Source: Glaciecola blandensis (GTDB taxonomy: Bacteria > Pseudomonadota > Gammaproteobacteria > Enterobacterales > Alteromonadaceae). From it: a DNA stretch of 64,000 nucleotides. A model generated the notes under the pieces. That model was not told the origin of the DNA. It searched no databases and was given only the letters and a program-made list of their open reading frames with translations. A program made the translations under genes and the position numbers. The stretch spans positions 310,001 to 374,000 of the forward strand of contig NZ_JAVRIE010000002.1 of NCBI RefSeq assembly GCF_031846165.1. Direction: 5' to 3'. The stretch's first letter is position 1; each line of letters begins with the position of its first letter. Of this stretch, positions 25,239 through 33,671 are shown piece by piece.

Positions 25239-25961
25239 TTATCCTCGCGCAAAAATGTGCTCGGCAGGGTTGAACAATACCCAAGAGGTAAGAATGTATT
25301 TATCGTTCGAGATAGGAATGTTGCCGCGGTGTGTGTGGGTGAATCCACTCGGTGCAATTACCATTCTTCCGGTTTTCGCTTGGATCTTTTTATCCTGATA
25401 ATAAAACTCAGTTTCTCCGCCTTCCTCTACATCATTGAGATAAAACATAAACAAAAGATTGCGATGCAATGCATCGGTTGAGCCTTGCTGAGGATAGTTT
25501 TCCGAATGCCAATAAGGGTAACCACCTTCACCGGCAGTGTATTTTTGCGCATTAATTTCACCAATCCTAAATAGGTAGTTCACTATTTGTGGTAGGCGCG
25601 GCAGGGCTTGTTCGTCGAAGTTGTCAGTAGTGAGTTTCACTGGCTCACCGGTCTGAATGTCGGCCATGGTGAGCCCGATTGGACCAATAAGTGCAAAGTG
25701 ATACTTTTTGAAATAATCCACCAGGTGCTTACCGGTTATTGTCGCAACTTGTGGATAAAGAGACTGAAACTCTTCATGCCGAGATATTGAAACATCAAGT
25801 GACCTTTTTTTACTTTCATCAAGGCCGCCGCCCGTTTGACCGGGAGCAAGGTGTTTGCTGCTTTCTATGGTGTCGATGATTTGTTGGCATAGTTCAGGAG
25901 ACAGCACATCATCGATTACGCTGATGAAATCCGAGTGAATTGCGTCTGCTTCCGTCGCCAT
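25239..25961 (-). CDS. 2OG-Fe(II) oxygenase, prolyl 4-hydroxylase-like
   Basis: 240 residues of the double-stranded beta-helix oxygenase superfamily. The core runs from YWHSENYP (His152, Glu154) through LLFMFYLNDVEEGGETEFYY to RMVIAPSGFTHTHRG with the distal His (209 or 211), and a basic residue further on for 2-oxoglutarate. The metal motif is therefore HxE rather than the commoner HxD. The substrate is unknown. It reads toward the YjbR-like gene with only 15 bases between them and follows the thioesterase gene by 21 bases, possibly as one transcript with it. Confidence 0.78.
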   Translation of the reverse strand: MATEADAIHSDFISVIDDVLSPELCQQIIDTIESSKHLAPGQTGGGLDESKKRSLDVSISRHEEFQSLYPQVATITGKHLVDYFKKYHFALIGPIGLTMADIQTGEPVKLTTDNFDEQALPRLPQIVNYLFRIGEINAQKYTAGEGGYPYWHSENYPQQGSTDALHRNLLFMFYLNDVEEGGETEFYYQDKKIQAKTGRMVIAPSGFTHTHRGNIPISNDKYILTSWVLFNPAEHIFARG

Positions 25962-25982
25962 TTTATGCCCCTTCGTCTTTCT

Positions 25983-26390
25983 CTACTTGTGCTCGCTCAA
26001 GTCTATCAAATGTTCGCTCAGCATCGCCCGCACTTCATCGGCGATTGGCGTTGCTTTCTTTGTTTGGTAATCAAAGCGCACTAGCGTAGTTGTACCTTTT
26101 GCTTTTCGCTGCTGGTTTTGCCACACTTCTTGATAAACTTCAAATGAACTGTTGCCAATCCGACTGACCCACGTTTTCACTTCGACTTCTGGGCTAAGAT
26201 AAATTTGTTCAAGAAAATCTACGTTGTAGTTAGCCAAAATCAGTGGCCAATTTTGTAAATCAAGCTCAGGCGTAAAGTAACGAAATATAGGCAAGCGAGC
26301 AGTTTCAAACCAACCAACTAGTACCGTATTACTCACATGCTGAAGAGCATCAGTTTCATAAAAACGAACGTCGAATTTGATACTTAGCAC
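25983..26390 (-). CDS. Acyl-CoA thioesterase, 4HBT/YbgC-like hotdog fold
   Basis: 135 residues. FDVRFYETDALQHVSNTVLV carries the hotdog-fold active-site pattern (xETDxxxHVxN), followed by the central helix GWFETARLPIFRYF and the beta-strand VEVKTWVSRIGNSSFEVYQEV. Such proteins hydrolyse acyl-CoA thioesters in the cytoplasm; the chain-length preference cannot be read from sequence. It starts one base after uvrA ends on the same strand, so it is probably co-transcribed with uvrA. Confidence 0.85.
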   Translation of the reverse strand: MLSIKFDVRFYETDALQHVSNTVLVGWFETARLPIFRYFTPELDLQNWPLILANYNVDFLEQIYLSPEVEVKTWVSRIGNSSFEVYQEVWQNQQRKAKGTTTLVRFDYQTKKATPIADEVRAMLSEHLIDLSEHK

Positions 26391-26391
26391 C

Positions 26392-29232
26392 TTACTCTCC
26401 CTGTTTTACAGCTAACATCGGCTTGAGAAAACGTCCTGTATGAGAGCGCTCAACGGTACAAATCTTTTCAGGAGTGCCTTCAGCTACAATTTCACCGCCG
26501 CCTGAGCCACCTTCAGGACCAAGATCAACAACCCAGTCTGCAGTCTTAACAACGTCTAAGTTGTGCTCAATGACGACGACTGTGTTGCCGTGATCTCTTA
26601 GGCGATGTAAGACTTCAAGCAGTTGCTTGATATCATGGAAGTGCAAACCTGTTGTAGGTTCATCCAGAATGTACAATGTCTGCCCTGTATCTCGCTTAGA
26701 TAGCTCTTTAGCAAGCTTGACACGTTGTGCTTCACCGCCAGACAAGGTCGTTGCAGACTGACCCAGGCGAATATAGGACAAGCCCACGTCCATCAAGGTT
26801 TGCAGTTTGCGATTAATGGCTGGAATGGCATCGAAAAATTCACGCGCATCTTCAACGGTCATTTCTAGAATTTCATGAATGTTCTTATTCTTATAGCGAA
26901 TTTCTAGGGTTTCACGGTTGTAGCGTTTACCTGCACATACATCACAAGGCACATATACATCGGGTAAAAAGTGCATCTCAACTTTGATTAGACCGTCGCC
27001 TTGGCATGCCTCACAGCGTCCGCCTTTTACATTAAAGCTAAAGCGACCGGGTTTGTATCCGCGAGAGCGTGCCTCTTGCGTACCTGCGAAGATTTCACGG
27101 ATCGGTGTGAAGATCCCAGCGTAGGTAGCGGGGTTTGACCGTGGTGTTCTGCCTATTGGACTTTGGTCAATATCGACCACTTTATCCATGTGCTCCAAAC
27201 CAGAGATACTTTTGTAAGGTGCTGGTTCATTTGTGGTAGCTCGGTTTAACTCGCGTTGAGCAATACGATAAAAAGTATCGTTGATCAGCGTTGATTTTCC
27301 TGAACCAGACACACCCGTTACACAAGTCATCAAGCCCATTGGAATTTTCAATGTGACGGATTGAAGGTTGTTGCCTGTCGCTCCAGTCAAGGTGACCCAC
27401 TCACGATCTTTCGTGCTTGTTCTTACTTTTGGTATTTCAATGAACTCTCTTCCTGAAAGGTACTTACCTGTAAGTGAATGTTCACTTTCCATGATATCTT
27501 TCAGTTGGCCTTGGGCGATAATTTCACCACCATGCACACCAGCGCCTGGGCCAATATCAACAATGTGATCCGCTTCTTTGATCGCGTCTTCATCATGTTC
27601 AACCACAATAACGGTGTTGCCTAAATCACGCAGATGACGCAGCGTTTTTAATAGACGTTCATTATCACGTTGGTGCAAACCAATACTGGGTTCATCGAGG
27701 ACATACATTACGCCAACCAAACCGGCGCCGATTTGGCTCGCGAGTCTGATTCGCTGCGCTTCACCACCAGATAGGGTATCGGCGCTCCGAGAAAGTGAGA
27801 GGTAGTTCAAACCAACATTCACGAGGAATTGCAGTCGGTCTTTTATCTCTTTTAGGATCTTCTCTGCAATAGCAGCGCGCTGACCGCTGAGGTTTAGACT
27901 ATCGAACAAGTCTAGCGATTCCGCAATCGACATTTCAGCGACTTGCGGTAGGTTGGTACCTTCGATAAACACGTTTCTAGCTTCTAAGCGAAGTCGTGTG
28001 CCTGAGCAAGTCGAACAATGCTGATGGCTCATATACTTGCCCAATTCTTCACGTACTGTGTTCGATTCAGTTTCACGGTACCGCCTTTCCATGTTGGGAA
28101 TGATCCCTTCGAAAGGATGCTTGCGTTCCATGATGTCTCCGCGCTCATTGATATATTTAAACTTAACTGACGTGCCTTTACTTCCGAAGAGCACAATGTC
28201 TTTGGCTTTTTTATCTAACTCTTGGAATGGCTTGTTCAAGTCGAAGCCATAGTGGTCAGCGACAGACTGCAACATTTGGAAATAATAATAACTACGTTTA
28301 TCCCAGCCGCGGATTGCGCCGCCTGACAAGCTGATTTCATCATTGCCAACGACACGATGTGGGTCGAAGAATTGTCGAGTACCTAAGCCATCGCAGGTTT
28401 GGCATGCACCGGCGGGGTTGTTAAACGAAAATATGCGAGGTTCTAGTTCAGTGATGCTGTATCCACAATGAGGACAGGCAAAATTTGCTGAAAAAACAAC
28501 TTCCTCTCTGTCAGGTTCATCCATGTAAGCGACTTTAGCTGAACCGGAAGACAAAGTTAGTGCGGTTTCAAAAGATTCAGCAAGGCGCAATTGTAAGTCA
28601 TCACGCACTTTGAAGCGGTCAACAACCACTTCAATAGTATGCTTTTTGTGTAAGTCTAAGGTAGGGGGATCAGATAGATCACACACTTCACCATCTATTC
28701 TCGCTCGAATAAAGCCTTGAGCCGACAATCCTTCTAAGGTCTTTACGTGCTCACCTTTTCTGTCTTGAACGACAGGAGCCAACAGCATGAGTTTGCTACC
28801 TTCGGGCATTTCTAACACTCGGTCTACCATCTGGCTGACGGTTTGGGCGTTCAGAGCAACATCATGGTCCGGGCATTTGGGCGTTCCCACGCGAGCGAAT
28901 AGCAAGCGTAAGTAATCGTATATTTCAGTAATGGTCCCAACTGTGGAACGCGGGTTATGCGATGTCGACTTCTGTTCAATAGAAATAGCCGGCGATAAAC
29001 CCTCGATATGGTCTACATCGGGTTTTTCCATCATTGACAAAAACTGTCTTGCGTACGCCGACAGTGACTCTACATAACGACGTTGGCCCTCTGCATATAA
29101 AGTATCGAATGCCAAAGATGATTTACCTGAACCTGAAAGCCCTGTAATAACAACTAGCTTATCTCGGGGGAGTTCAATATTGATGTTTTTTAGGTTGTGG
29201 GTTCTAGCCCCGCGAACTTCAATTTTATCCAT
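26392..29232 (-). CDS. uvrA: Excinuclease ABC subunit A (UvrA)
   Basis: 946 residues, full length. Starts MDKIEVRGARTHNLKNINIE. The first Walker A is GLSGSGKSSLA (about residues 31-41); the second ATPase has GVSGSGKSTL. Both ABC signatures (LSGGEAQRIRLA and LSGGEAQRVKLAKEL) are present. Two zinc modules are visible, CPHCGY...CQTCDG and CEACQGDG...CDVCAGKRY. UvrA recognises bulky DNA lesions and loads UvrB in nucleotide excision repair. It is divergent from the yajR-type gene over a 208-base region. I looked for a LexA box (CTG-N10-CAG) upstream and did not find a convincing one. Confidence 0.98.
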   Translation of the reverse strand: MDKIEVRGARTHNLKNINIELPRDKLVVITGLSGSGKSSLAFDTLYAEGQRRYVESLSAYARQFLSMMEKPDVDHIEGLSPAISIEQKSTSHNPRSTVGTITEIYDYLRLLFARVGTPKCPDHDVALNAQTVSQMVDRVLEMPEGSKLMLLAPVVQDRKGEHVKTLEGLSAQGFIRARIDGEVCDLSDPPTLDLHKKHTIEVVVDRFKVRDDLQLRLAESFETALTLSSGSAKVAYMDEPDREEVVFSANFACPHCGYSITELEPRIFSFNNPAGACQTCDGLGTRQFFDPHRVVGNDEISLSGGAIRGWDKRSYYYFQMLQSVADHYGFDLNKPFQELDKKAKDIVLFGSKGTSVKFKYINERGDIMERKHPFEGIIPNMERRYRETESNTVREELGKYMSHQHCSTCSGTRLRLEARNVFIEGTNLPQVAEMSIAESLDLFDSLNLSGQRAAIAEKILKEIKDRLQFLVNVGLNYLSLSRSADTLSGGEAQRIRLASQIGAGLVGVMYVLDEPSIGLHQRDNERLLKTLRHLRDLGNTVIVVEHDEDAIKEADHIVDIGPGAGVHGGEIIAQGQLKDIMESEHSLTGKYLSGREFIEIPKVRTSTKDREWVTLTGATGNNLQSVTLKIPMGLMTCVTGVSGSGKSTLINDTFYRIAQRELNRATTNEPAPYKSISGLEHMDKVVDIDQSPIGRTPRSNPATYAGIFTPIREIFAGTQEARSRGYKPGRFSFNVKGGRCEACQGDGLIKVEMHFLPDVYVPCDVCAGKRYNRETLEIRYKNKNIHEILEMTVEDAREFFDAIPAINRKLQTLMDVGLSYIRLGQSATTLSGGEAQRVKLAKELSKRDTGQTLYILDEPTTGLHFHDIKQLLEVLHRLRDHGNTVVVIEHNLDVVKTADWVVDLGPEGGSGGGEIVAEGTPEKICTVERSHTGRFLKPMLAVKQGE

Positions 29233-29440
29233 AGTACTTTAGAGAGATGCCTTAGTGATGTGTATGCCAAAAACCAATCGCGTATTATGACACAAATTTG
29301 CAATGAAATATGCGTTTGTTACGCAAATGGCTGCAATGGGATCAAGCACTGGTGAGTCTGCAGATTTCTTGTGTTAGAATCGCGCCCCTGTCTCACGGAC
29401 TAACCCCAATAACTTATAACTTAGAACGGAAACTGAACGA

Positions 29441-30796
29441 TTGAACGCTAGTGAAGTAAGGGCTGCCATTACCTTAGCATCAGTATATGTACTGCGTATG
29501 CTAGGTCTTTTCATGGTCATTCCTGTATTGGCCATCGCGGCTGTCGAATACCCTGACTATTCTCCATTATTAGTAGGTTTAGCCATTGGTGGTTATGGCC
29601 TTACACAGGCTATTCTGCAAATTCCGATGGGGATACTGTCAGATAAATGGGGTCGTAAACCGGTTATTTATCTCGGACTAAGCTTCTTTGCGCTGGGTAG
29701 TATTATTGCTGCAACAGCCGATACGATGACCATGCTCACAGTAGGCCGGGTTCTTCAAGGTGCCGGAGCGATCGCTGGGGCGGTAATGGCTCTCGCTACA
29801 GATGTTACTCGAGAGTCTGAAAGAGCCAAAGTGATGGCAATTATCGGTGTGTCGATAGGTTTTTCATTCTACCTTGCTTTGCTTGTTGGGCCAGTGATCG
29901 CAGGTACGTTTGGCCTTTCTGGTATCTTCTGGATCACGGCCGTGCTGACGATATGCTGCATACCTTTAATTCAATTTGGTGTTGTGACCCCCGCACAACA
30001 AACGCCGGCTGGCGATACCATCCCTCGTCGTAATCAACTTAAATCATTGTTGATAGATAGCAATCTTTGGCGTTTGAATCTTAGCGTGTTAATTGTTCAT
30101 ATGCTGATTACTTGTTTCTTCGTGCAGGTGCCCACTTTATTGAGCGAGGCTGACTTTGGTCTGAATGAGCATTGGAAGATCTATACGCCAATTCTTCTCA
30201 TCTCTGTACTGTTTCTGGTAGTACTGATGAAGCTAGGTGCACGAGTGCCCACCGGTATCGCTTTCATTTTCTCATTGCTATTGATGTCTTTTGGTTTCGG
30301 CCTTTTCTTATTGCCTGGCCTTGATTGGAAATTGATTACCCTAGCTGGCATTCTGTTTTTTGCAGGCTTCAACTATATGGAAGCGCATATGCCGGCATTA
30401 GTTTCCAGTATCGCGCCTGCAGGACGCAAGGGCAGTGCAATGGGGATTTATGCGAGTCACCAATTTTTTGGTGCGTTTTTAGGTGGCGTATTATCAGGGG
30501 TATTAACTCAGTGGATGGAAGCCGACACTGCTATCTACGCCTGTTTGCTCGTCATATTTATCGGTATGATTTTAGCTGCAGGTATTCAAAGCGCAAAACG
30601 AGTCAAGCGAGTGACCTTAAAAATTCCAGCAGGTGCAGCATGGACGAAAGAAACTGACTACAGCAACATCCAGCAAGAGTTGAGTAGCATTGAACAAGTG
30701 CATGACGTGTCTATCGATTTGGTCGAACAGGCAATTTATCTTAAAGTCGATAGCAAAGGTTTTGACTTGAAGCAGGCTAAGGCATTGATTCAATAG
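29441..30796 (+). CDS. MFS transporter of the YajR type
   Basis: 451 residues, 12 predicted membrane helices. The N-terminus VYVLRMLGLFMVIPVLAIAA and the conserved loop GILSDKWGRKPVI (MFS motif A) match YajR. The C-terminal tail after helix 12 (KRVTLKIPAGAAW to the end, about 65 residues) is the cytoplasmic ferredoxin-like YAM domain that distinguishes YajR. Substrate unknown, probably drug or metabolite efflux. TTG at 29441 is the likely start, since the first helix begins right after; no ATG lies close enough. It is upstream of ssb in the same direction, 214 bases away. Confidence 0.82.
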   Translation: MNASEVRAAITLASVYVLRMLGLFMVIPVLAIAAVEYPDYSPLLVGLAIGGYGLTQAILQIPMGILSDKWGRKPVIYLGLSFFALGSIIAATADTMTMLTVGRVLQGAGAIAGAVMALATDVTRESERAKVMAIIGVSIGFSFYLALLVGPVIAGTFGLSGIFWITAVLTICCIPLIQFGVVTPAQQTPAGDTIPRRNQLKSLLIDSNLWRLNLSVLIVHMLITCFFVQVPTLLSEADFGLNEHWKIYTPILLISVLFLVVLMKLGARVPTGIAFIFSLLLMSFGFGLFLLPGLDWKLITLAGILFFAGFNYMEAHMPALVSSIAPAGRKGSAMGIYASHQFFGAFLGGVLSGVLTQWMEADTAIYACLLVIFIGMILAAGIQSAKRVKRVTLKIPAGAAWTKETDYSNIQQELSSIEQVHDVSIDLVEQAIYLKVDSKGFDLKQAKALIQ

Positions 30797-31010
30797 TTAA
30801 GTTTTTGAGCCGGTTTCATCCAATACGACTCAGGCAACAAAGCACTCAGCAAAAAGCTGAAAACTTACCATGAATACAGGTGCAAATTGTTCCTGTAAAG
30901 AGTATATTATTAGCGGAAAAATGCTGTGCTAGCTTCTGGGTATTTATCGTCAACTTTGGCATAAATTAAGCGGCTATACAGTAAACAAAAATTTGAAAAC
31001 AGGAGTTAGC

Positions 31011-31601
31011 ATGGCCTCTAGAGGTGTAAACAAAGTCATTTTGGTAGGTAATTTGGGTAACGACCCTGAAGTTCGTTATATGCCAAATGGAAATGCCGTT
31101 GCCAATTTAAGTATCGCCACTAGTGAGAGCTGGAAAGATCAACAAGGTCAATTGCAGGAAAGAACGGAGTGGCACAAAGTCACAATGTATCGTCGTTTGG
31201 CTGAAGTTGCAGGTGAGTACTTGAAAAAGGGTTCACAGATTTATCTTGAAGGTAAATTGCAAACACGAAAATGGCAAGACCAGCAAGGTAACGACCGTTA
31301 TACAACTGAAGTGATTTGTGATCAAATGCAAATGCTTGGTGGTGGTGGTAACGGCGGTGCGCAAAGTGGCGGTCAAGGCGGATACCAACAGCGTCCACAG
31401 GGCGGTCAAAGTCAAGGTGGACAACAAGCCGGTTATCAACAAAACCAAGGCGGCGGTCAAGGCGGTTATCAACAAGGGCAAGGCAGCCAGTCAGGCGGGC
31501 AACAGGGTGGTTATCAGCAACCAGCTCAGCAGTCTCCGCAACAAAAAGCGCCGCCAATGGCTGAGCCAGATTTCGACTTTGATGATGATATCCCATTTTA
31601 A
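31011..31601 (+). CDS. ssb: Single-stranded DNA-binding protein
   Basis: 196 residues from the ATG at 31011 (ASRGVNKVILVGNLGNDPEV); AGGAG sits 6 bases before it, which decides against the upstream in-frame TTG. Residues 1-110 are the OB-fold. They are followed by a long glycine/glutamine linker with repeated GGYQQ units and the acidic C-terminal tip DFDFDDDIPF that binds partner proteins such as exonuclease I and RecO. It coats single-stranded DNA in replication, recombination and repair. A strong terminator follows the gene. Confidence 0.98.
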   Translation: MASRGVNKVILVGNLGNDPEVRYMPNGNAVANLSIATSESWKDQQGQLQERTEWHKVTMYRRLAEVAGEYLKKGSQIYLEGKLQTRKWQDQQGNDRYTTEVICDQMQMLGGGGNGGAQSGGQGGYQQRPQGGQSQGGQQAGYQQNQGGGQGGYQQGQGSQSGGQQGGYQQPAQQSPQQKAPPMAEPDFDFDDDIPF

Positions 31602-31656
31602 ATGATAGAGAACTAGTTTGATCTAGATTAGTAAAAGTCTCTAAAAATGTTAAAAC

Positions 31657-31680
31657 CCAGCCTTCGCGCTGGTTTTTTTG
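31657..31680 (+). terminator. Rho-independent terminator after ssb
   Basis: CCAGC-CTTCGC-GCTGG followed by TTTTTTT: a GC-rich 5-bp stem (6 bp if the loop is TTCG) directly ahead of the T-run. Confidence 0.85.
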
Positions 31681-31750
31681 TTTTCTTTTTTCTACACTGA
31701 CTAAGTTCGTCTAATTTTTAATCTATGGTGATGACAATGGAGGAATCGAT

Positions 31751-32674
31751 ATGACGTTTAATCGCGTTCTATTTGTGAGCAGAGGCCTAGGAAATGATGA
31801 GGATGCTTTGCGCAATGCTATGACACTAGCGCAGGAGGCGGAGTTTGGTTTAGATGTTTTAGTGATCGTACCTACACTTCCAGCAAAACTGCTTTCTTAT
31901 TCTCAACAGCTTATTGATAACGCGCTAGAGGCTTATCAACAGATGTTGGAAAAGGTGCAAAGAGATCTACCTTTGGCCTCGCGTGTTTCGGTGAGCAGTA
32001 TGCAAGCTCATGATGCTTCTACAACAGCGATCAAAAGAGTTCTGCAGGATGATTATGACTTGCTAGTTAAACAAGCTGAGACGAAAAATAACGAGATAGG
32101 ATTTATGTCTGTAGATCTGGACCTTTTGCGAAAGTGTCCATGCCCTGTCATGTTATGTCGACCCGGTCATCAAATTAACCAAGGTAAAGTGGCAGTAGCC
32201 GTCGATCCTAATGCTAAGGATCAAGTCGAGTTATCATTGTCGAAAAAGCTTCTTCGCTTATCAACTGCGCTTACTTCAGCGTCGCAGAAACCGACAGAGC
32301 TCGTTGCTTGTTGGGACTTTACTTTAGAAAATACCTTGACCAATGGTACTTGGCTAAGCATGAGTACCACTCAGTTAAGTAATGAAAAGCGCGAAGCAGA
32401 ACAGGAAAGTTTAGATAACTTAAAGAGGATGATTAAAGCGTCTGGCTGCAAGCAAACGTTTAATATTAATCATCTAGAGGGGTTTCCTTTCGTGAAGGTG
32501 CCTGAGTTTACCGAACTTGAGACAATCGACTTACTTGTAATGGGAACGGTTGCTCGCACCGGCATGTCTAGTTTCTTTATTGGTAATACTGCAGAGAATA
32601 TTCTGCAATCCCTTTCTTGTTCGCTATTGGCGGTGAAGCCAGTAGGTTTTGTTTCGCCGGTGACTGTTGATTAA
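31751..32674 (+). CDS. Universal stress protein, tandem-domain (UspE-like)
   Basis: 307 residues made of two Usp domains. The first (residues 1-140) starts FNRVLFVSRGLGNDEDALRN and ends with CPCPVMLCRPG. The second (about 150-300) ends with VMGTVARTGMSSFFIGNTAE and NILQSLSCSLLAVKP, containing the G-2x-G-9x-G-(S/T) type nucleotide loop in GTVARTGMSSFFIGNTAE. The layout is like UspE. Such proteins accumulate under stress; the molecular role is not well defined. GGAGG lies just before the ATG. Single gene after the ssb terminator. Confidence 0.85.
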   Translation: MTFNRVLFVSRGLGNDEDALRNAMTLAQEAEFGLDVLVIVPTLPAKLLSYSQQLIDNALEAYQQMLEKVQRDLPLASRVSVSSMQAHDASTTAIKRVLQDDYDLLVKQAETKNNEIGFMSVDLDLLRKCPCPVMLCRPGHQINQGKVAVAVDPNAKDQVELSLSKKLLRLSTALTSASQKPTELVACWDFTLENTLTNGTWLSMSTTQLSNEKREAEQESLDNLKRMIKASGCKQTFNINHLEGFPFVKVPEFTELETIDLLVMGTVARTGMSSFFIGNTAENILQSLSCSLLAVKPVGFVSPVTVD

Positions 32675-32730
32675 GTGACACAGTTAAACTCGTTGCAGTC
32701 AATTCTCGAGACAGCACTGAAAGTGGTATT

Positions 32731-33246
32731 TTAACAATCAGCTGTTTCCAGACCTATTTCGGGTTGACTGCCATCGGTACGGTTGATGAAGTAAACGCCG
32801 CATTCATCGTTATAGCTGTATCCCCTAGGGTAGGCTTTTGCCACGCGGGCCGGCAGAGTGAGTGTCACTCCGCTTGGAATAGCAGTTTGATTACCTTTTC
32901 CACACCAATCGTTAGTACAAATTTCTACAAAGGTAGAAAATGATTCATTATCTAGTTGCACAAGATAGCGCACCGAGTTGTTCCAATGCGCAGATGGAAA
33001 GCCACTTTCTAGTGCCATTGTTGCTCCGCCTACATCAAGAGAATCTGTGCCTTCGATTTTGTTTGCCAAGATAGCTTTTGCATTCACTAAGCCTACTCCG
33101 CTCTCCATTGCGCCTGCCATTGCCTCAAGTTTGGCGACAGTCGCATCCTTTTGTAAGTCGATAAATCGAGGTGTGGCGATAACCGCGAGGATGCCAATAA
33201 TCACGATCACAACAATTAATTCGATCAGGGTGAAGCCTTTTTGCAC
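32731..33246 (-). CDS. Orphan type IV prepilin (MSHA-like minor or major pilin)
   Basis: 171 residues. Very short leader and cleavage site MQKG-FTLIELIVVIVIIGIL with Glu5, then the MshA/MshB-like helix LAVIATPRFIDLQKDATVAK. The globular part holds four cysteines (VEICTNDWC, NDEC, TADC), enough for two disulfides, against two in MshA and MshB of the main operon. It is on the opposite strand, 2 kb ahead of the msh operon, separated by an alcohol dehydrogenase gene. It could be assembled into the MSHA pilus as a minor subunit, or be an alternative major pilin. Confidence 0.85.
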   Translation of the reverse strand: MQKGFTLIELIVVIVIIGILAVIATPRFIDLQKDATVAKLEAMAGAMESGVGLVNAKAILANKIEGTDSLDVGGATMALESGFPSAHWNNSVRYLVQLDNESFSTFVEICTNDWCGKGNQTAIPSGVTLTLPARVAKAYPRGYSYNDECGVYFINRTDGSQPEIGLETADC

Positions 33247-33473
33247 TGCGTAAACCTTTTTTACGTTCTTATTTGTAGCTTAATGGTGATTATCGGTGAT
33301 TCGATAAACATAGGGTTATTGGTTTCTATACCTACATATTGAAGCTATCTGATTTAACCGCTCTTTGCAGTGCCTTAAACCGGTAGGCTCCCAATATTAT
33401 TGAGGTTGACGTTAGTATTAAACTAAAGTTTATTTTTTGTATCATAGTTAGTATTTTACATGCATTTTGCCAT
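33247..33473. other. Intergenic stretch without recognisable feature
   Basis: AT-rich; upstream region of the orphan pilin gene, presumably holding its promoter. I see no gene, repeat or RNA element I can support here. The next stretch may contain a gene remnant. Confidence 0.4.
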
Positions 33474-33647
33474 GTGAAGGGAATAAGTTGGCTAGATCGT
33501 GTACAGCAAGCTTAGAACAAATTTGATTTATTAATAGACAAAGCCTACCCGATAATAGACGTCCTGAGCAAAACCATACTGGAGTCGCAAGTTAACACCT
33601 TTTTATCTCATCATTTACCAGAAGCCTTTAAAGGAAAAAAGGAGTAA
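33474..33647 (+). pseudogene. Possible gene remnant (57 codons with an internal TAG)
   Basis: From GTG at 33474 the frame reads MKGISWLDRVQQA, then TAG at 33513-33515, then NKFDLLIDKAYPIIDVLSKT, ILESQVNTFLSHHLPEAFKG, KKE and a TAA at 33645-33647. The amino acid composition (amphipathic helices, charged tail) looks protein-like rather than random. The single in-frame stop makes it look like the C-terminus of a decayed gene. I do not recognise the family. The last codons overlap the terminator of the alcohol dehydrogenase gene. Confidence 0.3.
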
Positions 33648-33668
33648 GTAAAGACTCACTCCCTTTTT
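33635..33668 (-). terminator. Terminator of the alcohol dehydrogenase gene
   Basis: On the minus strand AAAAAGGGAGTGAGT-CTTT-ACTTACTCC pairs with one mismatch and is followed by TTTTTTCC. It starts four bases after the stop codon. Confidence 0.75.
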
Positions 33669-33671
33669 GTG

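Noticed and set aside
29233..29440. LexA (SOS) box upstream of uvrA
   Set aside because: The nearest match, CTGGTGAGTCTGCAG, has a spacing of 9 instead of 10 and a poor centre. The region before ssb has only a half-site (TATACAG).
31180..31605. Several long frames overlapping ssb
   Set aside because: They come from the biased repetitive Gly/Gln linker of ssb and show no family signature.
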